Shown: positions 11,571 to 22,221 of the stretch, in pieces
Layout of the letters: every line of letters starts with the position of its first letter
Position numbering within the stretch: the first letter of the stretch is position 1
Source of the DNA: Eleusine coracana subsp. coracana
Taxonomy: Eukaryota; Streptophyta; Magnoliopsida; Poales; Poaceae
Length of the DNA: 64,000 nt
Direction: 5' to 3'
Assembly: GCA_032690845.1 (NCBI GenBank)
Contig: CM064434.1
Span: 31,588,413 to 31,652,412 of the forward strand
The notes under the pieces: generated by a model
Seen by the model: the letters and a program-made list of their open reading frames with translations, nothing else
Told to the model about the DNA's origin: nothing
The model's database searches: none
Position numbers and translations under genes: made by a program

Positions 11571-12492
11571 TGATGTACACAAGGGTTCCTGATCTTCCAA
11601 AAGGTTCTGGATACATTGATTTGGTTGAAGGCGACACACAAATCAATCCGGCTTCAGAACAACATCTTCTAAACCCCGCAATCGCAGCACGACGTCTTCT
11701 CTATTTATCAACCGTCCTAAAATGATTGACCTAACCGAGAAGGATAATCCCTGCTTGTGAATCAAGAACACAAGCAAGAACAAAGAAGAATGCAACACAA
11801 TTGCAGATGTATTATGAATCTCACGAAGTTGGGGTCTCACAAACCGTGATGACTGTGAAACTGTTATGAACAGAATAATCTAAGCAAAACCCGAACCCTA
11901 ATAGTGCGGTGGAGGCTGTATATGAAGATCCTAGGGTCATGCAAGACCCTCTGGATGTTCCCCTAATTGGGCTCAACTAGATACAAAGCCCAAAGGCCAA
12001 AAACAGGCGACGCAGCACCGAAACAGATTCTGGACCCTCTCTTGTTCTGACGATTCCTGATGACACCGGATGAATTTTGATATGAGACTGGCGTCATTGG
12101 AAAGGTCTTCTTCTTATCTTTCGGTGCATATGTAGAACGTCCAAATCCGAGACAGTATGCGTCCTGGGCATCCGTTTTAGTGCAGACTGGTGTTGAGCCC
12201 CGAAACAGACTCGAAGTCGGTTTTGGTTGGGCCTCCACCTTGGCTTCCACGTCCTTGCTGGTCCTCCACGTCTCCAAGTCCTTCTCCCCTCATCTCCTGG
12301 TCCTCTCCATGGTTCCTAATTATAATATAATCATTAGGTAGCAAACCATTCTCAAAAGTGTTATATAATGAAAAACGTAGGAACGAGCTCACCTCTAAAT
12401 TTAATCGTCGTGCATGAGCTCTAGTCATTGGACCTTGCAAGTCCAGAATTAGAGGAGTGTTGCATGTATCCTTAGGAGTGATGTCCTCATCA
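11571..12492 (-). repeat. 5' LTR of CRM element
   Basis: On the minus strand it runs TGATGAGGACATC...GTGTACATCA and abuts the primer site on the left. It carries its own copy of the pol tail frame at 12177-12440. Confidence 0.9.
12177..12440 (-). pseudogene. LTR-borne copy of the CRM pol tail
   Basis: The 5' LTR contains the same tail frame as the 3' LTR, starting MQGPMTRAHARRLNLEV and ending SGLNTSLH. It has no promoter or start of its own. It is a consequence of coding sequence lying inside the LTR. Confidence 0.75.
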
Positions 12493-12497
12493 CTATC

Positions 12498-13287
12498 TTG
12501 ATTCTATAATCATGCATGTGTTTATTCTCATTGCTTAGTTCTAGGCTAGGTAAGTTGATATTATCTTAATCGTGGTGATTAGGATAGTATTCAGGCATTG
12601 TATTGATTATTGTTGCTTGATGATGTTGGTAGTGTGGTTTAGCGGTGATAGCACTAAACCTGCGTAGCACTATTGGATAGTTGAGTAGGGTAAGATACTC
12701 GCATGATTAAGGGTTTCCTCTCGTCAGCGATAAATCGGGAGCCGCTCGGAAAGTAGGGTGGTCTTATTCATTATAGGTTTTCATTGATCCATGTAATTAT
12801 CCATTATGATATTGTTTAATTAGACTATCTGGTTACGATCTCGCTAGTAGATATCTGGCTACTCACCGAATAGTTTTAGCTTTGGCTTTGACTTGCACTC
12901 TAGTTCAACTTCGCTGGTGTGCCGATCGGCTCAACACCTGCGTCGATCGGCTCAATAATTTAGATCCACAACAGTACCAATCGGCTCAACACCTGCGCCG
13001 ATCGGCCCAACAACTTAGATCCGCAATAGTGCCGATCGGCTCAACCCTACGCCGATCGGCGCAACGATAGAATTGCTATCTGGCGCACCTTTGCACTGGC
13101 CAGTCTCCCCTTCATACAACCTGAACTTGACAGTAGCCTTGATTAGCTCTTTTACTATTAACTTTGTTTAATTATCCCTAAGGTCTTAGTGGTTCAATAA
13201 TATCTTGGAATACTCTAAGGGAAAAAGTGCTACAATTGTACACCGTCCTCTTGCGGTATATAAGTGGGTGCGTAGTAACGACCAACA
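12498..13287 (+). repeat. LTR A of element X, second part
   Basis: Resumes after the CRM insertion (right duplication CTATC at 12493-12497) and follows LTR B to the ACCAACA end. From about 12918 to 13070 it has nearly three copies of a roughly 55-base unit. Each unit contains two GCCGATCGGC-type palindromes. Confidence 0.88.
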
Positions 13288-13299
13288 AGCACGTTTTTT

Positions 13300-13317
13300 T
13301 GGCGCCATTGCCGGGGA
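13300..13317 (+). other. primer-binding site of element X
   Basis: TGGCGCCATTGCCGGGGA lies 12 bases after the LTR end. It resembles the Athila/Tat primer site, which is compatible with the 3' end of tRNA-Asp. Confidence 0.75.
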
Positions 13318-13418
13318 CCATAGCAGGTTTTTAAACATTGTTTGATGAATTAGTGTTTAGTCATTGTGCTTTACTTGTCTTTTTAGTACATATATGATGT
13401 TAAGTGAAATTGACAGGT

Positions 13419-15752
13419 ATGGACGGTCCTAAGTCAAACAAACCCTCTAATTACACCGACGATCCAGAAAAGCTCTTACGCAAGAAGAGAATAGCGAAAA
13501 AGAGGAGCAAGTCACTTGGAGATTTAGGTGGAGAACCAGTCAGTGCCAGCCCTCGAGTATTATTCACTGTTGCAGATCCAGAAGCAGGAGCGATGGCAGA
13601 CCAGCCCTTGGTTAATAGTCTCAAGCCTCAATTGGATAAGGTTGTGAAGATAGATTTCCAAGAAGCTCAAGATCATGCTCCATATCAACTAGAGAGGTAC
13701 GTCGGATTAGTGGCACAACAACCGTTCACAGGTTTGGAAGATCCCAATCAGCATCTGCAGCGCTTCCTTGAAGTTTGTAGTACATTCAAAGTAGCAGGAT
13801 TGACAGGAGAACAAGCACGTGTGCGGCTGTTCCCCTTCTCTCTAGTTGGACGCCCTAAGCAATGGTACAATAGCTTGGAAAACGTAGTAAAGACTACATG
13901 GGAAACCTTAGCAGTTGCATTCTTAGCGAAGTACTTCCCTCCTGGTAAGACTTAAGCTTTGAAGAATAAGATTCTTGGATTTACGCAGAATATTGATGAG
14001 AGCATTGGAGAAGCTTGGGAAAGATACAATGAATATATGGATGCATGCCCTCATCATGGTCTTATAGTTGGCAAAACTGTTGAGAGATTCTACGTGGGAT
14101 TGAATATCCCCTCCCGTCAACACTTAGATGCTTCAGCTGCGGGTTCATTCATGTCAAAGACTCCCACTCAAGCTAAGGAATTGATCAAATTTCTAGTTGA
14201 AAATCAATCATGGGATAGTGAGAGAAGTTCAAGGAACCTACAACCTTCTAAAGGAGTAGCAAAGAGCGTGATTGAGAAGACTCATGAAGACTTGGTTATG
14301 GATCGCCTGGACAATAATTCTCATATCCCTAAGGAAGAATCACTCAGGCTAGTAGAATCACGCTCCACTTGTGATGAGTGTGGAGAATTCGGCCATGTGC
14401 AGAAAGATTGCCCTGAAGAGATGAAGATGCTAGAATATATAAAGAATAGTGGATGGAAACCCCAATATCAGCAACAAAGGAGTTCTTTCTCTCCTAGTTC
14501 GTCCATGCAAAACTCTATCCCGCTTCGTCTCCAATTTCATGAGTTCTTTTAAGCTCAAGAAAAGATCAACAAGGACAATCAAGCTAAATTCAAGGAGGTT
14601 GTTCATGTTATTGAAGGGATTAATGACAAGGTGATAGAAATTGGGAGCTCCAATGAGCAGATTTTGAGGCATACCAAGATTATGGAGCAACAGATGGGAC
14701 AGTTATCACAGGCCATTCAAGGCAACAAAGGGGTTATTCCTGATAATACAATGTCTGCAAAGCAGTTAAAGGCAATAGCAACACGGTTAGGAAAGCAAAC
14801 AGAAGATCCAGAGCACTCTGCGGGTGTAAGGAAGACCCGCGCCAATTGGCTCACTACTGGCGCCGATCGGCATGATGGTACTGTTAGCACCGATCGGCTC
14901 ACTCATTGCGCCGATCGATGCGAGGAAGAGATTGACCTCTCAGGACTGAAAATGGGTATGGAAACAGAGGAGCATGGCCCTACCACATTCTTGGATACGC
15001 AACTGCTGACAAAGATAGAGAGAGTGCGGCAACACGATGTGCAATTTGTAAGGTTCGTCGATGCTATGAAGAAGCTTTACATCAATGTCCCTTTTGTTGA
15101 TGCTATTCAAGTACGTACCTATGCCAAGTACATTAAGTACATGATGCAAAACAAGAAGTCTCTAGCTTCTGAGGAGGTTGTGAACGTCACTAAGGAACTT
15201 ACGGCGGCGATCAATGATGTTGCACTTGAAAAGAAACCTGACCCTGGATCACCAAGCATCAAATGCATAATCGGAACAAAGATATTTGATAGATGCTTGT
15301 GCGATATTGGAGCAAGTGTAAGTGTTATGCCCCGTCACATATTCACAAGTCTCAATTTGCCTGAATTGGAGCCTACGGGTATGTGTTTGGAGTTAGCCGA
15401 CCAATCTGTACGCTTCTCTGATGGAATTGCTGAGGATGTGCCTGTTCAAATTGGAAATCACATCGTCCCTATTGATTTTATTATGCTTGATATGAATAAG
15501 AGGACAAGAACCCCGTTGATCTTAGGCAGACCCTTCTTGAGGACAGCAAAGGCAAGTATTGATGTTGGGAGTGGTGAGATAAGCTTCGATATAAGTGGAA
15601 CTCCCTACTCTTTCAAATTTCACCCAAGGGGAGAAGAGTGTCGTGCTATTGATGAAGTGAAGAGGTACAAGACACCGAGGCAACATGGCATCGAGAGTAA
15701 TTGGAGGGGATGTAAGGATAGGTCGTCCGAGATATATGAGCTATTAAGATAA
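13419..15752 (+). pseudogene. gag-protease of element X with two in-frame stops
   Basis: The likely start is the ATG at 13419 (MDGPKSNKPSNYTDD). One frame runs to 15752 and is broken only by TAA codons at 13953-13955 and 14550-14552. The capsid region is seen at ERYVGLVAQQPFTGLEDPNQ and RPKQWYNSLE. The CCHC knuckle CDECGEFGHVQKDC lies near 14370-14412. Further on comes the retropepsin motif C-D-I-G-A-S-V-S-V-M-P near 15300 (D-I-G-A in place of the usual D-T-G-A), and later L-I-L-G-R-P-F-L. Between knuckle and protease, about 14848-14925, the frame runs through three GCCGATCGGC-type palindromes, translated A-D-R or T-D-R. Reading ends at a TAA directly after LLR. Confidence 0.85.
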
Positions 15753-17012
15753 GTGAACCATGTAGTGTTGCGGTCTTACACCCCACACTGCGACACTAAG
15801 GATTGATTGCTCGCGGGGAGGTCAAGCTCTTTGACCTCTAAATAACTAGAGCGCTCTTGGGAGGCAACTCAATTGTCGGGAGATTTAGAAGTTGTTTAGT
15901 GCTTGCGGGAGGGCAACTCGTCTCATTTAGTTAATTAATGCTAGCCGGAAGGGCAACCCGGTGTTTTTAATTTGCTTTCTTGTAATAAAAATAATCTCCT
16001 GAATAAAAGAATTAGAAAAGTGTGTGCTTAATTCTTGTGTGCTCCTGTGTTGTCTGTTTATTTGTGCAAAACTATGTATATATATATGTTGTAAACTAAA
16101 AATGCAAGAATAAAAGAAAAAGAACAAAAACAGGAAGGAACAGAGCTTGCGCCGTTCGGCGCATCGATAACAAGTCAGGACAGAAGGCTGACGACGCCTA
16201 GAATGGAAGAGGAGCTAAAAGCCAACCAGCACATCAATTTTTAGGAATAGAGCTAGTTTCAAGATGAAGAGCAACATCTAGTGAAGAAGCGAGGGGCCAG
16301 GAGCAAAAGTGGACACCATGTCGATTAGCGTGAGATGTTGCGCCGATCGGCGCTGTCACCAGATGGGCCCCGCTTCATGTACCAATGCTACAGGAACATT
16401 GGGAAGAGTGGATATTAGGTGAAAGAAATGAACACGAGGCATCAGGATCAGAGCCAGAGCAGAAGACGAGGTGCAAGGAACTTGCATCGTTCGGCGCACT
16501 TCTACGCCGATTGGCGCTGGTACCCATGTTGTGCCAAAATTGGCAACATATTCGGCAGGCACTGATTCTTAGGGATAGGTATGATTTCTATGTAGGTTTC
16601 CAGTGTAGAGGAGACAAAGAATTGAACAAAAGCTGATGAAGAGACAGCACGCCGATCGGCGCTGGCCAGAGCTGATCGGCACAGTCAATCAAGACAACGG
16701 GATTCCGTGTTGTTCCCTTGCCAGCCGACATGGTGTACTAGGAAAAGATGAAAAGGATGGAAACAATGAAAGGGAGGAGAATCAGGAATCAGAGCGATCA
16801 GAGAATTCAAAATTTGAAATGTGCCGATCGATGCAGTGACCGCGCCGATCGGCGCAGCCCCAAATTTTGGAAATTTTTGGTGGGTCCTCCTCCTGGAAGT
16901 TTCCCACACTATAAAAGGGAGGCCAGACGCCCCAAGTTTGGCACATCATCCCGGTAATCTCTCCACCTTCCCCACTACCCACGATCTCGCACACGTTCCG
17001 CATTCCTCACAG
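15753..17012 (+). other. noncoding interior of element X where pol would be expected
   Basis: Early on there are GGGAGG(G)CAACTC-type repeats (15870, 15909, 15949), a style seen downstream of pol in Athila/Tat elements. It also contains several GCGCCGATCGGCGC palindromes or near copies (16148, 16340, 16485, 16650, 16820-16858). No RT or integrase motif was found in any frame. A TATA-like CTATAAAAGG at 16910-16919 lies about 95 bases before the next ORF's ATG and could be a subgenomic promoter; this is inference. Confidence 0.6.
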
Positions 17013-18613
17013 ATGGATCGCCTCCGCTCCTCCGTCGGCAAGTTGGGCAAGAGGCTGCGTCGGGGAAGCAGTTCTGGCGGCAACGATGAATCGAGCGGTG
17101 ACTCCTCGGCTAGGGGGGCTCGGGCGCTCACGACGACATGTTGGTGGGTGGAGCATCCACCGGCTCGGCAGCGGCAACATATGAGATCCGCGCCCGCCAC
17201 TCTGTCTCCAGTGCGCCCCTTCCAACAGGGCGTGCTACGAGGAGCCAAACGGCGGGAAGCCATGGGGTTCCCAGATCACCACCATCGCCGGCATTTGTGC
17301 CACGCACGGTGGAGGAGGGCTTCACCCTCCTGAGCGCGGAGGAACAACGGCACTACCTCACAGTGAGGGGAAGGTTCGTCCCCATCTTCGACATGGACGA
17401 GACCTTCCTCACCACGATCAGCGTATGGGAGGACATAAGGAGGATGCTAGACAACCTCGGCTGGGTGGACTTCAACCATCTCCCCATGGACTTCAACATC
17501 GATATCGTCACCGAGGTTCCCTCTACAATGAGGATCGGCTCCGATGACTATGGTAACAATGCCATCAACTTCCGCATCCACGACATTAGCTACATGGTGT
17601 CCATGGAGGCGGCGGCTCAAGCCTTCGGCTTCAATGCCAACGCCGATGTGGCCGGCATCTTGGGACATGGGGAGTTGGACTCCTTTTGGAGGCGGCTCTT
17701 GTTTGTCGAAGAGATGAAGCGCGGCAACATCCGTAACCCGACCATTCAAATCTTCCATCGATGGTTGGCGGCGCGCATATGCGACAAGGTTGACTCCAGC
17801 AACTTCACCGATGCGGACTTGTGGTGGCTATTCAACGCCATCGTGAGCCCATCTCACTGCAACCCTATGTCGGTGATGGTGTGGGGTTGGTTTGAGAAGA
17901 GGGGCAAGAAGAGCAAGAAGTTGGCCTTTGGGGGCTATCTTCAACGCCTGGCAGCCCACGTCTGCTGTGACGATGGACCGGGAGGACGCAAAGACAAGTG
18001 GGAGCTGGCGACAGAGATCGGCGAGAATATGACTCGTGGCAACATTGTCACGGGAAGTGTTCACGCCGGCTTCCATGTTGGCGGCACCAACATTAGGCTC
18101 CCGTGTGTGGAGCTAGGAGTTTTTCTCCCCTGCAAGCTAGAGGGAGGAAATTGGCTTGAGGAAGGTCTCCAGGAGGGGGGTCGAGTTCTTAGGGACCGTC
18201 GTGGGCGGATTCGACAACCGGTGACATCTACAGTAGCCGACAGTGAGTGGAACTCATGGGGGTCACGCCAAGAGCCTTAGCAGTATCAGACATCGTGAAG
18301 CGACGCAGTGAGCGGTTCACAACCCACTGCGCCGGTCAGCGCAGGCGGCGCGCCGGTCGGCGCACCCTACTTCAGCACAGGCGTTGACTATAGGTACCAA
18401 GGACGGGTACCTGTGGTGCCTTCGGTGCCTGGTGCAGACTTCTTCGTGCCCATGCAGGGGTACCTCAACAACAACATGCACTACATCGAGCACGTGGAGG
18501 ACACCACGTCCCAATGGAGGAACAACAACCACGCGATGGTGGAGGAGTTTGAGCGACTCAAGGCGCGGTGCTATGGCTTTGATCAGCCATCGTCTCCACC
18601 TCCGCTTGATTAG
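17013..18613 (+). pseudogene. Athila-type extra ORF (env-like position) of element X
   Basis: It starts MDRLRSSVGKLGKRLRRG at 17013. A frame change around 17110-17137 leads into a 380-codon open frame ending at a TAG (18278-18280). A TGA (18296-18298) follows, after which the same frame reads on to 18613. The body has landmarks FVPIFDMDETFLTT, MLDNLGWVDFNHLP, YMVSMEAAAQAFGF and HRWLAARICDK. This resembles the family of Athila-linked ORFs found after pol in grass elements, whose function is unknown. The tail (V-S-G-S-Q-P-T-A-P-V-S-A-G-G-A-P-V-G-A-P) is itself encoded by two palindrome copies, GCGCCGGTCAGCGC and GCGCCGGTCGGCGC. No signal peptide or clear membrane segment is visible, so an envelope role is not supported by sequence. 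Confidence 0.65.
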
Positions 18614-20220
18614 AGTGCCTAGGAGTGGGCATATGTATCGGTTTCCTGGTTTGTGTTTTCTTTATCTTTTGCAATCTTTTTCTTTATTTGCTTATGTGTG
18701 TGTGAGCGGGTTGGGAAACCATGTATCGGGTGTATTTATTTTCATGCATGTGTGTTAGTAGTAGTTTTATTTTCATGCAGGTGTGTTAGTAGTAGTTTAA
18801 TTTTCATGCATGTGTGTTAGTAGTAGTTTTATTTTAATGCAAGTGTGTGCGAAAATCATCACCATGTATTCGAGTTTTGATCTTAATATAATGGTGGCGG
18901 TTATGCTCTTTTAGAAGATTTGAATTACCTATTCTTTCTTGAAAAGTGTTGATGAAGATCAAATAATATTGAGCATTGAATAAAATTTTGAACTTACACT
19001 TAATGATTATTCAGCAAATATTTCTTATGTGGAGCAATTCTGAATACCCATATGCTTCATTTGCATTGTCCAATTTGTGATGATAACTTAGTACCAATCT
19101 TTTTATAAATAAATTTTCATGTTGTGAACTTTGGAATTTATTATTTCCAAGATCCTCACCTACCAATGCCATATTTTGAGCAATACTCATGAACCTTTGA
19201 TATGAAGATAAACATTAAATTGATGGTTGAGTTCGGTTAGGATTTAATTCTTTTTGGTATGAACTTTACTAGGATGGCCAAATCCTTGTGTATCTTTTAA
19301 GCATTGAATTACTCATGCAAATCTCCAATTCCGCTGAGTATTCTATTTTAAAAACGAAGTCTTGTTGAGTATCATTCCTTGACCACATCCTATGTTCCTG
19401 GCTGTATTTGAACTTTGAATAAATTTTGAAGCCAGATGAATCAAATACCAACAAAAGCTAGTAAATTCACGTCGAGAGCCGATCGGCGCCGTTTTGAAGC
19501 GATCGGTGAAGCAGAGAAAAAAAAATTCTCTGTTGTTTGCTAAGGGACTAGCAAAATTTTAAGTGTGTGGGGGGGGGGGTGGTATATGACATGCTTATTC
19601 TCAAAATTCATTCTAATATAGCCATGAATCATTCCAACCATGTGCAATCTGATAATGGGAGTTCCTATTTCTTCCAAGATCAAATTTTTGATGCACATGT
19701 CCACATATCCAAAGTGTGAGTCCTTTCTTAAATTTTCTTTGGCCATCTTGTTAAGTTTTTGTAATTCCAATAAAGAATAATCTCCTAGCTTTACAATATA
19801 TTGTTAATTTATTTTTGCAATCCTTGAATTATCTCACCTAGCTACTCATATAAGCCTTACATTTAATTATTTGATCATTATGATGTAGTATATAGGTTGA
19901 GTGATTTGAAAGATGAGTTATTGCCTTGGATTATTTGGAAGATAGATTCTTTATGTTCACAACAATCTTTTAAGTGATTTACATGTGTGAAAAAGTTATA
20001 ATTTGTGAGTTGGACATGATCTTTTGCTTCGGGGAGAAACTTTGAGCTTTATGCCCATATTTGAATTATTTTGCTGAATACCAATATGAAATATACTACA
20101 ATAGAACACTGCTCAACATTTGCTGATTTAAGATATCTTTCATGATAAGAAGAGTATGTTCTTTGATTTTTCTCTCTTTTACTTTACTCGGGACGAGCAA
20201 AGGTTTAAGTGTGGGGGAAC
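18614..20220 (+). other. 3' noncoding region of element X
   Basis: AT-rich and without ORFs. It contains a short tandem of a roughly 40-base unit (CATGCA(T/G)GTGTGTTAGTAGTAG, three copies, 18740-18830). A polypurine-like GGGACTAGC...GTGTGGGGG block at 19543-19579 has an 11-G run. One palindrome copy lies at 19480-19492. It ends in the true polypurine tract. Confidence 0.65.
20207..20220 (+). other. polypurine tract of element X
   Basis: AAGTGTGGGGGAAC directly precedes the LTR start TGTTGGC. The upstream GGGACGAGCAAAGG context is usual for Athila/Tat elements. Confidence 0.75.
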
Positions 20221-21807
20221 TGTTGGCACTTCCCAAGTGCCCCTTTTATATGTGAATATCACCCTAATTAGAGTATAATTGATACTAATTTGGGCCATTT
20301 ACCTATGATATTACCTATATATTTGTATATGCATTGTTTTGGAGCTTTATTGTAGAAACAGGTAAAATTGGCTATTAAAGTGATGCTGGACAAGACAAGA
20401 GTCCAGAACCGACGAAAAGCATTGAAGAAGCCCAGTGCGCCGATTGGCGTAGCCCATGAGCCGATCGGCACAAGGGTATTTTGGCCCATAGAAGTGACTG
20501 AGGCCCATTTTGATGGAAGTTTATCTGATGTTTATGGAAGTTTATCTGCACAAGATACTAGAAGATATTTGCTTAGAAGATTTATGGAACTTCAAGATCT
20601 TGACGTGCGGTACAAGACTTTATCTCGAAGGAAAAGGCCCACATGGCAGTTGTGGAAGACAGAGGAACCGACTCGGAGCAGAAAACAGAGAGAACACGGC
20701 TTGCGCCGATCGGCGCAACTGACTCATTTACTAGAAACCGAATTTACGAGTAGAACCCCTATATATACTTGTAACCCCTAGCCGCAATGAAAAACCCGAG
20801 GAGGAGGCAACAGAGGGACAACAGATTCGTGAGTTAGAGCCACCGGGGCTTGCCCCGTTAGAATAGATCTCTAGTTGAGTTTCAAGAACCATAGGTGTAA
20901 GAGTTGATTCGTCAAGGTAGGCCATCTCGACGGTGATGAATCTTACTCTATGTATCTCAAGGATGATTGAATATATTGATGATGGTTTTTGGTGATTTGT
21001 CTATCTTGATTCTATAATCATGCATGTGTTTATTCTTATTGCTTAGTTCTAGGCTAAGTAAGTTGATATTATCTTAATTATGGTGATTAGGATAGTATTC
21101 AGACATTGTATTGATTATGGTTGCTTGATGATGCCGGTAGTGTGGTTTAGCGGTGATAGCACTAAACCTGCGCAGCACTATTGGATAGTTCAGTAGGGTA
21201 AGATACTCACGTGATTAAGGGTTTCCTCTCGGCAGCGACAAATCGGGAGCCGCTCAGAAAGCAGGGTGGTCTTATTCATTATAGGTTTTCATTGATCCAT
21301 GTAATTATCCATTATGATGTTGTTTAATTAGACTATCTGGTTATGATCTCGCTAGTAGATATCTGGCTACTCACCAAATAGTTTTAGCTTTGGCTTTAGC
21401 TTTGGCTTTGACTTGCACTCTAGTTCAACTTCGCTGGTGTGCCGATCGGATCAACACCTGCGCCGATAGGCTCAACAACTTAGATCCGCAACAGTACCGA
21501 TCGGCTCAACACCTGCGCCGATCGGCCCAACAACTTAGATCCGTATTAGTGCCGATCGGCTCAACCCTACGCCGATCAACGCAACGACAAAATTGCTGTC
21601 TGGCGCACCTTTGCGCTAGCCAGTCTCCCCTTCATACAACCTGAACTTGACAGTAGCCTTAACTAGATCATTTACTATTAACTTTGTTTAATTATCCCTA
21701 AGGTCTCAGTGGTTTGATAATACCTTGGAATACTCTAAGGGAAAAAGTGCTACAACTGTACACCATCCTCTTGTGGTATATAAGTGGGTGCGTAGTAACG
21801 ACCAACA
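20221..21807 (+). repeat. LTR B (3' LTR) of element X
   Basis: The 1587-base copy runs TGTTGGCAC...ACCAACA. It is followed by the CTCTC target duplication. It has the roughly 270 bases missing from LTR A. Near its end (21439-21590) it has three units of the 55-base palindrome repeat. Confidence 0.9.
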
Positions 21808-22204
21808 CTCTCTCATGTGGAAATCTAGTGAAGTTATCATACTTGTTCTTCAGCACATAGTATCTTTCCTCTTTGACATCACTGGTGCCCTTATGGAGCC
21901 CCTCAATCTCAGTCTAGATACCATGTGTTGTAGAACTAGCATCCATCTGAGCAAAAAAATTCATAGAGATATAAGCAAATAGAGCATTCTTGGCCTTAGC
22001 ATTGCACTTAATAAAATTAGGCTCAAGTAGGTTCACATTCGCATCAGACTCGTGAGTGACCGACCATATCTCTGGATCAAAGGACTGAAGGTAGGCTTGC
22101 ATGTGTGCCTTCCAAAAAGCATAGTCCTCCCCATTGAATATGGGAACATTCCCCGCCTGTCCCGGTATCCTTACTCCAGGCGGTGAAGCCTCAAACATGA
22201 GCAT
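21808..22204 (-). pseudogene. copia Y gag, N-terminal part
   Basis: The likely start is the ATG at 22204, three bases beyond the primer-binding site. It reads MLMFEASPPG and then the copia gag signature F-N-G-E-D-Y-A-F-W-K, followed by MQAYLQSFDPEIW. A TAG at about 21911-21913 replaces an expected Trp codon (T-H-G-I-stop-T-E-I). The frame then continues to the CTCTC duplication at 21808-21812 and resumes at 4222. The matching frame on both sides is strong evidence that element X inserted into an existing gag. Confidence 0.85.
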
Positions 22205-22206
22205 TT

Positions 22207-22220
22207 GGCTCTGATACCAC
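22207..22220 (-). other. primer-binding site of copia Y
   Basis: The minus strand reads GTGGTATCAGAGCC one base after the LTR end. This is the usual plant copia PBS complementary to the 3' end of initiator tRNA-Met. Confidence 0.85.
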
Positions 22221-22221
22221 T

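Larger units (their letters stand above)
4751..12492 (-). mobile_element. CRM-clade chromovirus (Ty3/gypsy), nested in LTR A of X
   Basis: The 7742-bp element has two LTRs of about 921 bases, a tRNA-Met type primer site, gag-pol in one direction and a polypurine tract. The target duplication is CTACC (4746-4750) and CTATC (12493-12497), with one mismatch. The pol sequence matches the plant centromeric retrotransposon (CRM) style throughout. The C-terminal coding region extends into the 3' LTR, a known property of many CRM elements. It is broken by several stops and a changed catalytic residue. CRM elements are enriched near centromeres, which hints at location but does not prove it. Confidence 0.88.
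4223..21807 (+). mobile_element. Athila-like Ty3/gypsy element X, non-autonomous, split by CRM element
   Basis: Both ends are firm: TGTTGGCACTTCCCAAGTGC at 4223, ACCAACA ending at 21807, and a CTCTC duplication at 4218-4222 and 21808-21812. In order it has LTR A (split), a TGGCGCCATTGCCGGGGA primer site, gag-protease, a noncoding stretch, an Athila-type extra ORF, a long 3' region, a polypurine tract and LTR B. I see no RT, RNase H or integrase between 15752 and 17013, so it depended on a partner in trans. Excluding the nested CRM it is about 9.8 kb. The motif GCCGATCGGC recurs throughout. Confidence 0.88.

Noticed and set aside
17007..17325. Several overlapping ORFs on the minus strand at the start of the Athila-type ORF
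   Set aside because: GC-rich shadow frames of the plus-strand coding region without recognisable domains.
17013..18613. Calling the extra ORF of element X a true envelope gene
   Set aside because: Position fits the env-like slot of Athila elements but there is no signal peptide, transmembrane segment or glycoprotein-like pattern.
22207..22220. tRNA-like similarity at retroelement primer sites (also 11556, 13300, 61258)
   Set aside because: These are short complements of tRNA 3' ends, not tRNA genes; no cloverleaf flanks.
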